Assembly: GCA_910579275.1 (NCBI GenBank)
Contig: CAJTTO010000039.1
Span: 1 to 42,696 of the forward strand
DNA: 42,696 nt
Source of the DNA: an uncultured Lachnospiraceae bacterium
GTDB lineage: Bacteria > Bacillota > Clostridia > Lachnospirales > Lachnospiraceae
Direction: 5' to 3'
Shown: one piece after another, positions 34,804 through 42,677 of the stretch
Layout of the letters: each line of letters starts with the position of its first letter
How positions within the stretch are numbered: the stretch's first letter is position 1
Position numbers and translations under genes: made by a program
The notes under the pieces: generated by a model
What the model was told of the DNA's origin: nothing
Databases searched by the model: none
What the model saw: the letters and a program-made list of their open reading frames with translations, nothing else

Positions 34804-36486
34804 TTATTTTCTCCGCAGACGGAATCTATGTACAGAATCCCTGAGTTCCTCGGCACTGTGCCGCAGCTCCTGTGCTGAGGATGCGGTATCTTCCGCGGTT
34901 GAGGCATTGTTCTGGACAACATCGGAAATTTGGTTCATGCCGACAGTCACCTGCTCGAGCGATTCTGCCTGCTGCATTGCTGAGGATGCAATCCGCTCAA
35001 TCATTGCCGCTGACTGTTCACCGCTGGAGATTACTTCCATCAGTGCATTCATGGTTTCAACGGACAGTGAAGCGCCATTCTGTACTTGTTTGATGGATTT
35101 TTCAATCAATAGTGATATATCTTTTGCGGACTCCGTGCTTTTGTTCGCAAGACTTTGTACCTCACCGGCAACAACTGCAAATCCTTTTCCTGCCTCGCCT
35201 GCGCGCGCCGCTTCTACGGATGCGTTCAGTGCGAGGATATTTGTCTGTAAAGAAATGTCCTCAATTGCCTTTGTAATCCCGCCAATCTGGCGTGATGAAT
35301 CGGAAATTTCTTCAATTGCCGCGCGCAGTGCTTCCATTTTTTCATTGCACACGGACAAGTGCTTCATGGATTCTTCGGATGCCTTGTTGGCATTTTCCGC
35401 ATCTGAGGAAGTACTGTTCACCTGTTTTGAAATTTCCATGATGCTTGCGGACAGCTCCTCGACAGCGGCAGCTTGTTCCGTTGCGCCGTCTGACAGACTA
35501 TGTGCACTGGACGACATCTTGCCGGATTCCTCCGATACCTGTGCGGAGGCTCTGTGAATCTGGTAGAGCGCATTGTTGAAGGAGTCCAATATCTGCGCCA
35601 TTGCGCGCTGAATGGGCTGGAATTCGCCGCGGTAGTCATTGCCGATGGTCAAATCCATGTTGCCCTGCGCCATCTGCGTCAGCGTTGTGTTGATGTCGCT
35701 GATATATTTTTTCAGTTCATGTTTTGTCTCATGGATAGATTCCACAAGCATTCCGATTTCTGAAGTGTCGGGCGTCAGGTCAAAGCTTGATGAAAGATTT
35801 CCATGGGAAATTTCCAGCATTTGCTTTTTCACTGACATAATGGGGCGCAGTACCTTGAAACGGACAAGGATCATATTGCAAAGCTGCATGATGCCGACAA
35901 TAGACAATGCAACAATCATCTGCACACGGATGCTGTTCGTCTGTGTGATCAGGTTTTCGACCTGTTCTGCGGTACGCTTATCCAAATCAGATAAAAACTG
36001 TTCTTTTAAGGTGTTGATTTTTTCGATGGACTCGCTGTACTCGGGGCCATATACATAATCAAGCGCCACTGTTTTCTTTCCGCTCTGCACATTTTTCATC
36101 GCTTCGTCCTCGAGCGGTACAAGCTGGTTGGAAAGGGCATACATGTCGTCAATCATTTTCTGCTCTAAGGATGTTATGCCGATTTCCTGCATTGCCGCAA
36201 CACCCTTGTCGCGGTTTTTCAGGTTGTCTACCTCATTCCAGTAATTGTCATAATGTTCCTGAGATCCGGTTGCCGCAAATGCCCGGACTTCGTTCGTCAG
36301 ATAAGCGGAACCGTTCATGAAACGGTTTGCATTGTAAGTCAGGTTGAAACGCTCCTCATACGCCTTGTTAAGCTGCGTGTTGATATTCCTGTACGAAGAC
36401 AGGGATAATACCAGATATACCAGCGATAAAATGGAAATTCCGTTTAGAATTGCGGTGAGTAAGGATTGACTGATTGCTTTTTTCAT
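34804..36486 (-). CDS. Methyl-accepting chemotaxis protein with four-helix-bundle sensor
   Basis: 560 residues. Membrane segment 1 at about 9-29, a helical outside domain of the 4HB_MCP type (about 30-188, with YLTNEVRAFAATGSQEHYDNYW), membrane segment 2 at about 190-208, HAMP, and a signalling coiled coil with tip EAARAGEAGKGFAVVAGEVQSLANKS. The C-terminus has no CheR-tethering pentapeptide (ends RFRLRRK). GGGAG lies nine bases ahead of ATG 36486. The ligand is unknown. Confidence 0.92.
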   Translation of the reverse strand: MKKAISQSLLTAILNGISILSLVYLVLSLSSYRNINTQLNKAYEERFNLTYNANRFMNGSAYLTNEVRAFAATGSQEHYDNYWNEVDNLKNRDKGVAAMQEIGITSLEQKMIDDMYALSNQLVPLEDEAMKNVQSGKKTVALDYVYGPEYSESIEKINTLKEQFLSDLDKRTAEQVENLITQTNSIRVQMIVALSIVGIMQLCNMILVRFKVLRPIMSVKKQMLEISHGNLSSSFDLTPDTSEIGMLVESIHETKHELKKYISDINTTLTQMAQGNMDLTIGNDYRGEFQPIQRAMAQILDSFNNALYQIHRASAQVSEESGKMSSSAHSLSDGATEQAAAVEELSASIMEISKQVNSTSSDAENANKASEESMKHLSVCNEKMEALRAAIEEISDSSRQIGGITKAIEDISLQTNILALNASVEAARAGEAGKGFAVVAGEVQSLANKSTESAKDISLLIEKSIKQVQNGASLSVETMNALMEVISSGEQSAAMIERIASSAMQQAESLEQVTVGMNQISDVVQNNASTAEDTASSAQELRHSAEELRDSVHRFRLRRK

Positions 36487-36994
36487 ATTTTAATCTCCCT
36501 TCAAATACCCTCCCGCAGTCTGAAGGAGGATATACTTTTGTGCCGTCTCTTATAGTGTACAAAAAATACAGGAAAATTTCAATATCACTTGCGAAAAGAG
36601 TGGAGGAAAGTGTAAAAACGGTGAAAAATATACGTTCGGTGAAATGTAAAAACTCGCACTTGTTTTCCGTTTTTGCGAATGATAAACTATTGTTAAGGTT
36701 GTTGCATGTCTTATCGTTCTGATAGCGTTTGCCGGTCACGGTAAATTGAAAATGACTGTCAAGTCCGGTACAAATCTTGTGTGCCGAAGGCTGTAGGCTG
36801 GAACCGTAGAGAAAGGAATCAATTCTTTATGGTTCTATCGTTTGCAGACCGTTTGTTCCGATGCGGTTCGTATACGACTGTTTGGGCATGAACTTGTTCA
36901 ATCGGACAGGTGCAAACAGTAATTTTGGATATAATAAAGACGTGGGTGTATGGTGAAAAGCAGAAAGAATCACAATTAAGCATGGAGGTGTGCT
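36487..36994. other. 508-base region between divergent genes
   Basis: It holds the leaders of the receptor gene (minus strand) and the DUF1905 gene (plus strand). On the minus strand TATAAG at about 36555-36560 may be a -10 box, and the receptor leader contains CCTCC/GGAGG pairing arms (36508-36532). On the plus strand TATAAT at 36930-36935 may serve the DUF1905 gene, though no good -35 is seen. I see no gene in 36600-36920. Confidence 0.4.
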
Positions 36995-37276
36995 GTGGGA
37001 AAAAAATATGAGTATGACACGGTAATATATGAAATTCCGGAAAAGGGAGGAGCCTATGTGATTTTTCCATGGAATATCCGCGAGGAGTTCGGCAAGGGGC
37101 GTGTCAAGGTGCATGCGGTTTTTGACGGTATTGCGTATGACGGGAGCATTGTCAACATGGGCGTGAAAGACGACAAGGGAAATGTCTGCTATATTATAGG
37201 TATGCTCAAGGACATCCGCAGGCAGCTGGGAAAAGGTGCCGGGGACAGTGTCCATATGGTGGTGGAGGAACGGTGA
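36995..37276 (+). CDS. DUF1905-domain protein
   Basis: 93 residues. YEYDTVIYEIPEKGGAYVIFPWNIREEFGKGRVKVHAVFDGIAYDGSIV and the final GKGAGDSVHMVVEER match the small beta-barrel DUF1905 fold, often found alone or beside YdeI-type domains. The function of the family is unknown. The start is GTG at 36995, six bases after GGAGG. The next small gene begins two bases after its stop. Confidence 0.88.
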   Translation: MGKKYEYDTVIYEIPEKGGAYVIFPWNIREEFGKGRVKVHAVFDGIAYDGSIVNMGVKDDKGNVCYIIGMLKDIRRQLGKGAGDSVHMVVEER

Positions 37277-37277
37277 G

Positions 37278-37421
37278 ATGAAGGATTCCGCCGTTTTTTT
37301 GATGGGAAAATCACATCATTGGTATTTGGCGCTCTGTCCGCTTGGAATCGCTGTGTTCTGGCTGATCTGTTATTTGATATGGCAGTTTGGCGTAAAACAT
37401 TATCAGTCGTGTGGCTCGTGA
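37278..37421 (+). CDS. 47-residue single-span membrane protein
   Basis: ATG 37278 lies two bases after the DUF1905 stop with GGAGG at 37263-37267. The product (MKDSAVFLMGKSHHWYLALC then PLGIAVFWLICYLIWQFGVK) has one membrane helix at about residues 16-38 and a short tail. Tight spacing and codon use support a real small gene; function unknown. Confidence 0.55.
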   Translation: MKDSAVFLMGKSHHWYLALCPLGIAVFWLICYLIWQFGVKHYQSCGS

Positions 37422-37480
37422 AGAGCTGAGAAATGGGGATGCTGCATTTTATCATGCGGTGGTCTGCGCAGAAAAATTAC

Positions 37481-37509
37481 TTGACTTATAATTCTTACAA
37501 GTGTAATAT
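37481..37509 (+). promoter_or_regulatory. Promoter of the duplicated lipoprotein gene
   Basis: TTGACT (37481-37486), 17-base spacer, TAATAT (37504-37509), 36 bases before the start codon with AGAGGA between. Confidence 0.65.
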
Positions 37510-37545
37510 TAGTAAAAAGATTTTATTCAGAGAGGAAATAAGTAT

Positions 37546-39930
37546 ATGCGCCCATTTCAAAAGCCAAACAAATTTTTGCTGTCCGCAGCCATGCTTTGCG
37601 TTTGTTTTTCAATGATTTCTTGTGCGGTGAAACAACAGGAAAAAGAGGATATTATATTAAGAAATAACAGTGCGCAGACGGAATTGGTTCTCGACAATGA
37701 GACGGAACAGATTACGGCAGTCATCTGTGACTATATAAATGAAGCATCATGTCAGACAACGATGGATGAACTGGAAATATTGCAAAATCTTGTGCACAGA
37801 CTTGGCGAATACGGGTATGCGGCGATTGACGGTGAGAACCAGATTGACATGACAAACGCAGCGCAGGTAATCGGCTTTTGTGAGGCAGTAGATGCAAAGA
37901 AGACGGCAGAGCTTACAATTCTGCAAATATTTGGCAGCAGAGAAATGCAAACCGCGGCTGCGGATATAAACTCCGGCGCGGAGCAGGAAAACGGAATACA
38001 GGGATTTCAAAAATATGATTTTCACACGAAAGACGGTGCGGTTGATGTCGACAGGAGCTTTTACCAGTACATTACAGACAAAAAATTTTCAGTCAGGGAC
38101 ACGGTGAAGTACCGTGCGGACTTGTGGCAGTATACACAGGAGGGGTATCTTTTGTTTGCGGGCAGTTACTTTTCGGAAGATTACTATATCGTTTCGCTGG
38201 CAGAGGCACCCGAACATGCCGCTGTCAGAGTGGCTCCGCTGGACAGAACATGCCGCGAACTGAACCGCAGATACGTACTGCCTGTGGGCTATGCATGCAA
38301 TAACCTGTTCCTTTCCGAATGGGACGAGACGGATTTTGGAAGTCTGGATATGTATGATTTGTTTGATCGTTTTTACCCTATGGTTTGTCATCAGCCGGTA
38401 CCCTATGTATTGAATGAAAATCCAAATAAGGGGGTAGTTTACGGGATTCCCGAAAAGGAATTTGAGACAGTGGTACAATCCTTCCTAAATATCAGCAGTT
38501 CGACACTGCAATCGCAAACATTGTATGTTCCGGCAGATAAAACGTATTCGTACAGACCCAGAGGGCTGTATGAAATTGAGTGTACCAGCCAGCCATATCC
38601 CGAGGTTGTCGGATACACGGAAAATGCGGACGGAACTATCACCCTGACCGTGAATGCCGTATTTCCATATGAGAACACGGCAAAAGCATTTTCCCACGAA
38701 GTCACAATACGTTTGGCGGAGGATGGTGCGTTTCAGTATGTGTCAAATAGAATTGTGGGAGAAGTGTATGACGCGTGGTGGCGCACGGAACGCCTGACAA
38801 GCGGGGAGTGGGAGGAAATTTACGGGGAACAAACGCCAAAGACCCGCATGGGACAAGAGGAACCGGATGGGGATGAGACGCTGTGGTATCTTCCGCACGC
38901 GGACGAGTGCCTGCTTAACGAATCGGAGAAAAAGGAATTGGAGGACATCATTTTGACGGCAGCCGAATCTGTCCGTCAGCAATACGAAAATATGGAAATT
39001 GTGCAAGGCACATCGTATGCGTCCGGTGTTAAGAATTTCAGCAAAGAGACGTGCCGTGAAGTTGTGCGGCTTTTGGGAAATGCGGGCTATGTCAGCGTGG
39101 CAGACGATGTCAACATGGAAAATTATGAGGAGGTGGAAACCTTTTATCAGGCATATACAAAAGCGCATGATGCCGAAGTAACAATATTTCAAGTGCACAG
39201 TGACGGACTGCTCGGCGTCGTCACGTTCCTTTGCCGGAAAGGCAGCCTGCAGGCTTACTATGTTGGAGTAGACTGGAAAGAGGGCGGTACACCGTACATA
39301 AAAAATACACTGGTGAGCAACGTGTCGGAGATGAAGATGACACCAAAAGGGTATTTGATTTATACGTATGAAGAGACAGTCGTGCATGCGGACGCAAACG
39401 AGTATCTGCGCGTAAAGCCATTGTCAGAGGAATGCAGGGAACTGACGAAAAAGTATGTGTACGGCATCAGCTTTGCCAACTATGATGCGTTTGTGACAAG
39501 CTGGGACAGCAGTACTGCGGAGGAAATTTTGGAGCCGTGTCTGTTTGAGGATATCTACCGCATGTATACCGGAGAAAATATCAAGATGGAGAATGACCGG
39601 ATTCCGGCGGAAGAATACGAGCATATTATGATGATTTATTTTCCTGTCACAAAGCAGCAGCTGCGCAGAAAGTGCGGTTATGATGCTGCAAGTGACAGTT
39701 ATCCGTATGAGCGGATTTTCGCATCCCCATACGCTCCTTTTGGCGAAGTCGTCGGTTACACACAAAATGCAGACGGAACCATCACGCTCACTGTGGACGG
39801 CGTCCGGACTGATTTTGGCGAGGACTGTGTTTTTACGGATAGGATAGTGGTGCAGCCGTTTGCGGACGGTACGTTTCGGTATCTCTCCAATGAATACTCG
39901 GATAACGGAGTGCAGGACTTGCCGCAATAA
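37546..39930 (+). CDS. Large lipoprotein with internally duplicated domain (DUF6070-like)
   Basis: 794 residues. Signal peptide ending in a lipobox (MISC, Cys26). The protein consists of two homologous halves. Each begins with a helical segment (LDNETEQITAVICDYI... and LNESEKKELEDIILTA...), has a Gly-Tyr turn (LGEYGYAAIDGENQIDM and LGNAGYVSVADDVNMENY), and ends in a beta-rich unit with the near-identical motif EVVGYTxNADGTITLTV followed by DGxFxYxSN. I recall this as DUF6070 in Lachnospiraceae, with function unknown. It should be anchored to the outer face of the membrane. It converges with the acetyltransferase gene. Confidence 0.82.
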   Translation: MRPFQKPNKFLLSAAMLCVCFSMISCAVKQQEKEDIILRNNSAQTELVLDNETEQITAVICDYINEASCQTTMDELEILQNLVHRLGEYGYAAIDGENQIDMTNAAQVIGFCEAVDAKKTAELTILQIFGSREMQTAAADINSGAEQENGIQGFQKYDFHTKDGAVDVDRSFYQYITDKKFSVRDTVKYRADLWQYTQEGYLLFAGSYFSEDYYIVSLAEAPEHAAVRVAPLDRTCRELNRRYVLPVGYACNNLFLSEWDETDFGSLDMYDLFDRFYPMVCHQPVPYVLNENPNKGVVYGIPEKEFETVVQSFLNISSSTLQSQTLYVPADKTYSYRPRGLYEIECTSQPYPEVVGYTENADGTITLTVNAVFPYENTAKAFSHEVTIRLAEDGAFQYVSNRIVGEVYDAWWRTERLTSGEWEEIYGEQTPKTRMGQEEPDGDETLWYLPHADECLLNESEKKELEDIILTAAESVRQQYENMEIVQGTSYASGVKNFSKETCREVVRLLGNAGYVSVADDVNMENYEEVETFYQAYTKAHDAEVTIFQVHSDGLLGVVTFLCRKGSLQAYYVGVDWKEGGTPYIKNTLVSNVSEMKMTPKGYLIYTYEETVVHADANEYLRVKPLSEECRELTKKYVYGISFANYDAFVTSWDSSTAEEILEPCLFEDIYRMYTGENIKMENDRIPAEEYEHIMMIYFPVTKQQLRRKCGYDAASDSYPYERIFASPYAPFGEVVGYTQNADGTITLTVDGVRTDFGEDCVFTDRIVVQPFADGTFRYLSNEYSDNGVQDLPQ

Positions 39931-39954
39931 GTTCCTGACGCCAAATCAAACGCT

Positions 39955-40545
39955 CTAGGGCGTCCACCCTGTTTTATCAGCATCTGTTATTGCGCGGATA
40001 ACCTTGCAGGGGACGCCTGCAGCAATGACATTTGCCGGAATGTCTTTTGTGACAACACTGCCAGAGCCGATAATGGTATTGTCGCCGATGGTCACGCCCT
40101 GATTGATATGGACGCCTGCGCCAACCCACACATTGTTTCCGATTTTGACAGGCTTTGCGTAGCAGGCGCCGTGGATGCGTTCCCACGCATCTGTCGCATG
40201 ATTGGATGTGTAAATACCGACTCTGGGACCAAACAGAACGTGGTCACCGATATCAATGCACCCGCCGTCTAGCAGGACGCAGTCAAAATTGGCATAAAAA
40301 TGACTTCCTATAGTAATGTTGTATCCGAATTCACAGCGGAATGTCGGCTCAAAGTGCACATTTTCCCCGATGGACTTGAGCAGTTTTCTTAAAATGGCTT
40401 CTCTTTCCGCCGCGGGCTTTCCAAAGCTTGCATTGTATTCATTTGTCAGAAATACAGTATTTTCCCGCGCCTTCACAAGCTCGGGCGTCAGGTCGTTATA
40501 CAGTGCTCCGCTCAATATAAAGCTGCGTTGTTCTTCAATCGTCAT
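39955..40545 (-). CDS. Sugar O-acetyltransferase (maltose/galactoside acetyltransferase family)
   Basis: 196 residues, the usual length. The N-terminal Mac domain (MTIEEQRSFILSGALYNDLTPELVKAR) precedes a left-handed beta-helix of hexapeptide repeats (GYNITIGSHFYANFDCVLLDGG... VTIGDNTIIGSGSVVTKDIPANVIAAGVPCKVIR). The catalytic His is in SNHATDAW. Transfers acetyl groups from acetyl-CoA to sugars. GGGAGG lies eight bases ahead of the start. Confidence 0.93.
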   Translation of the reverse strand: MTIEEQRSFILSGALYNDLTPELVKARENTVFLTNEYNASFGKPAAEREAILRKLLKSIGENVHFEPTFRCEFGYNITIGSHFYANFDCVLLDGGCIDIGDHVLFGPRVGIYTSNHATDAWERIHGACYAKPVKIGNNVWVGAGVHINQGVTIGDNTIIGSGSVVTKDIPANVIAAGVPCKVIRAITDADKTGWTP

Positions 40546-40586
40546 TTTGTAATCCTCCCTTTAGAGTGTGTTTGTTTTCAAACATT

Positions 40587-41150
40587 TTAACACAACCGAT
40601 GCAAAATGGGAACGGAATTTCGCATGACTTGATAAAACGGGAGGTGTCCTGTTACGGAGATTTCTTTGTATTCAATAGAACAAAGACCCATGTTTCCGCT
40701 GGGAATGATTTCCATATGTCCGTAGAAATGCTCGATGCTCTCAATAATCCTGCTGCATTCCCGCATGTTAGGACCGGTTCGCAGCGCGATGGAGTAGCCT
40801 TTTTTGCCGGAGCCGATTTTGGCGTGTGGCTCGTGGGTATTGCACCATGGCGTACAGCGGTCGATAAATGCCTTGAACTGACCGGGAACATCTGCCCAGT
40901 AGGATGGGGAGACACAGACGATACAGTCTGCCCATTCAAATGCTGCGATGATTTTTGGCACATCATCCTCTAGAACACATGCTGCTGTTTGGTGGCAACT
41001 TCGGCATCCCTTACAGAAATGAATGTCATAGTCGTCGATGCAGATACTCTGTATCGTGTGCCTGCCCTCCAGAAAGGAGTGTACAGATTTAATGATTTCC
41101 GCAGTTGCCCCGTTTCGCACAGGACTGCAGTTCACCAATAGTATGTTCAT
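40587..41150 (-). CDS. Iron-sulfur flavoprotein / NAD(P)H-dependent FMN reductase
   Basis: 187 residues with a flavodoxin-like fold: MNILLVNCSPVRNGATAEII is the phosphate-binding start, and SPSYWADVPGQFKAFIDR is the flavin-binding segment. The compact motif C-KG-C-RS-C-HQTAA-C (CX2CX2CX5C) is that of iron-sulfur flavoproteins holding a 4Fe-4S cluster. Such proteins handle electrons in anaerobes, probably against oxidative stress. GGGAGGT precedes the start. The last 20 residues (PFYQVMRNSVPILHRLC) do not look like the family, so the C-terminus may be altered. Confidence 0.87.
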   Translation of the reverse strand: MNILLVNCSPVRNGATAEIIKSVHSFLEGRHTIQSICIDDYDIHFCKGCRSCHQTAACVLEDDVPKIIAAFEWADCIVCVSPSYWADVPGQFKAFIDRCTPWCNTHEPHAKIGSGKKGYSIALRTGPNMRECSRIIESIEHFYGHMEIIPSGNMGLCSIEYKEISVTGHLPFYQVMRNSVPILHRLC

Positions 41151-41277
41151 TTTCCGAATGACCTCCCTGATTTGTGCGAATTTTAATAAATTTTTTCTAA
41201 GTTATCACAATCCAATTGCAGTGTCAATGCTTTTTCGACAGAGTAGTCAAAAATTTAAAAAAAAATAAAAAAAGTAC

Positions 41278-41306
41278 TTGCATTTATTCGAAACTTGGTA
41301 TATACT
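41278..41306 (+). promoter_or_regulatory. Promoter of the tRNA-Gln gene
   Basis: TTGCAT (41278-41283), 17-base spacer, TATACT (41301-41306), about 40 bases ahead of the mature tRNA. Confidence 0.75.
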
Positions 41307-41347
41307 AAATAACGTGCTACGGAGAGTGGCACAGATATGATGAATAT

Positions 41348-41419
41348 AGCGCTATCGCCAAACGGTAAGGCAACGGACTCTGACTCCGTCATTTCAAGGT
41401 TCGAATCCTTGTAGCGCTG
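41348..41419 (+). tRNA. tRNA-Gln (anticodon CTG)
   Basis: 72 bases. The acceptor stem AGCGCTA pairs perfectly with TAGCGCT, with discriminator G. The D arm is GCC/GGC. The anticodon stem ACGGA/TCCGT encloses CTCTGAC with anticodon CTG, which reads CAG. The T arm CAAGG/CCTTG holds TTCGAAT. CCA is not encoded. Its last 17 bases plus two following are repeated at 42459-42477. Confidence 0.95.
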
Positions 41420-41421
41420 CT
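41403..41421 (+). repeat. Attachment-site repeat, left copy (3' end of tRNA-Gln)
   Basis: GAATCCTTGTAGCGCTGCT, identical to 42459-42477 in direct orientation 1,056 bases downstream. Such repeats arise when an element integrates by site-specific recombination into a tRNA 3' end. Confidence 0.85.
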
Positions 41422-41425
41422 TTGA

Positions 41426-41456
41426 AACCTTAGCAGGAACAGTGCTGAGGTTTTTT
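41426..41456 (+). terminator. Terminator after tRNA-Gln
   Basis: AACCTTAGCA pairs with TGCTGAGGTT (one G-T pair) around GGAACAG, followed by a run of T to 41456. It lies inside the island. Confidence 0.85.
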
Positions 41457-41560
41457 GTATGTTTTGAAAACCTAATATGGCAACGATATTTGCCAATGCG
41501 GGATTGAAAGATTTATCAGGTTGTATTGGTTTTGGGTTCTGATAAAGGATAAATTCTTTC

Positions 41561-41589
41561 TTGTGGAATGAGTGTTTTAAGTGTATAAT
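41561..41589 (+). promoter_or_regulatory. Promoter of the toxin-antitoxin pair
   Basis: TTGTGG (41561-41566), 17-base spacer, consensus TATAAT (41584-41589), 38 bases before the antitoxin start codon. The same boxes (TTGTGG-17-TATAAT) occur at 16854. Confidence 0.65.
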
Positions 41590-41627
41590 TTTATTATAAA
41601 TATTCATCTGACAGAAGGGAGAGCAGT

Positions 41628-41909
41628 ATGGAGAGTGCAAAGATAGAAATCAGTGTTCCAAAAGAGATGATAATATATGTGAACAGCAAGGATAAAAAGG
41701 AAGAGTTGAAGCGGAATGCATTAATCCTATATCCTTATATAAAGGATCTGACAATTTCACATGGCAGAGCTGCTGAAATTCTTGGTATCAGGAAGCTTGA
41801 CTTAATTACATTGTACGATGAAATAGGACTTCCCTATCTAAATATGGACATTTCAGAGGTTGAGGAGGATGTCAAAACATATCAAGCAATACAAAGGAGA
41901 ATCAGATGA
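41628..41909 (+). CDS. UPF0175-family antitoxin
   Basis: 93 residues. VPKEMIIYVNSKDKKEELKRNALILYPYIKDLTISHGRAAEILGIRKLDLITLYDEIGLPYLNM is the UPF0175 pattern: a strand, then a helix-turn-helix-like part that binds DNA, then a short tail for the toxin. AGAAGGGAGAG precedes ATG. Its stop overlaps the next start (ATGA). Neutralises the PIN-like toxin and probably represses its own promoter. Confidence 0.88.
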   Translation: MESAKIEISVPKEMIIYVNSKDKKEELKRNALILYPYIKDLTISHGRAAEILGIRKLDLITLYDEIGLPYLNMDISEVEEDVKTYQAIQRRIR

Positions 41910-42403
41910 TAGTAGTTTCGGATGCAATCCCTGTTATATCACTGTTAAAAATCAATCAGCTTAATTTGCTTCATGGTTTATTTCAGGAGGTGTTAATACC
42001 ACAAGCTGTATATGATGAGTTGACATTAAATCCTGCATTTGAAAAAGAAGCTATACAGATAAAGGAATGTAGTTTTATTACTAAAGTTGAGGTTGGACAG
42101 GAATCATCTGTTAATTTAATCCAGCGGGTCACAGGATTAGACAGGGGAGAAAGTGAAGCGATTATTTATACAGATAACAAAGGTGCGGATCTGATTTTAA
42201 TGGATGAGATAAAAGGAAGAAAAGTTGCAGTACAGATGGGGCTTAAGGTTATGGGAACTCTCGGTATTCTTTTAGAGGCATATGAGCAGGGGCTTTTATC
42301 TAGAGAAGAGATATTCTCTGGTCTGGACATTCTGAAAAATAGCAGGAGATTTATTAGTGAAGCGTTGTATAAACAACTAATTGAAAAGATCAATAACCGT
42401 TAG
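41906..42403 (+). CDS. DUF3368 PIN-like toxin nuclease
   Basis: 165 residues. The PIN-type acidic residues are present: D6 in VVSDAIPVISLLKI, E83 region in LDRGESEAIIYT, and D114 in LILMDEIKGRKVA. DUF3368 proteins are PIN-domain ribonucleases paired with UPF0175. The pair overlaps by four bases. The reading frame is complete, and the active-site residues look intact. The pair is the only content of the tRNA-flanked segment. Confidence 0.88.
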   Translation: MIVVSDAIPVISLLKINQLNLLHGLFQEVLIPQAVYDELTLNPAFEKEAIQIKECSFITKVEVGQESSVNLIQRVTGLDRGESEAIIYTDNKGADLILMDEIKGRKVAVQMGLKVMGTLGILLEAYEQGLLSREEIFSGLDILKNSRRFISEALYKQLIEKINNR

Positions 42404-42458
42404 GTCAATTTCCTTTTGTGCTATTGAAAAAACCCCGGAAATAAAGGATAAAAAGCAT

Positions 42459-42477
42459 GAATCCTTGTAGCGCTGCT
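42459..42477 (+). repeat. Attachment-site repeat, right copy
   Basis: Exact second copy of the tRNA-Gln 3' end (see 41403-41421). It lacks the rest of a tRNA, and a terminator follows directly, as would be expected for the original downstream end of the tRNA transcript. Confidence 0.85.
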
Positions 42478-42480
42478 CAA

Positions 42481-42510
42481 AACTCAGTGAAAAGTTCACT
42501 GAGTTTTTTT
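42481..42510 (+). terminator. Terminator beyond the right repeat
   Basis: AACTCAGTGAA (42481-42491) pairs perfectly with TTCACTGAGTT (42495-42505), followed by T to 42510. Probably the tRNA's original terminator before the insertion. Confidence 0.88.
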
Positions 42511-42626
42511 GTGTACATGGGCGTTCTGAGAAAGAACGTGTGGAGTGATACATTGATAGGTCAGTACTTTTTTGTTAAAATCGGCTGTCAAGTATGGTTT
42601 TTTGTCGAGGTCTGTTGTATAGCGCA

Positions 42627-42677
42627 GTAACAGTTCAGCCTAGGACTTTGCATTTACTGCAAAGTCCGTGAAATAGC
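42627..42677 (+). repeat. Dispersed hairpin-forming repeat, copy 2
   Basis: Inverted copy of 3-53, 46 of 51 positions identical. Stem GGACTTTGCA (42643-42652) with TGCAAAGTCC (42658-42667), loop TTTAC. Confidence 0.7.

Noticed and set aside
42459..42477. Second tRNA-Gln gene
   Set aside because: Only the last 17 bases of the tRNA plus two more are present; it is the attachment repeat, not a gene.
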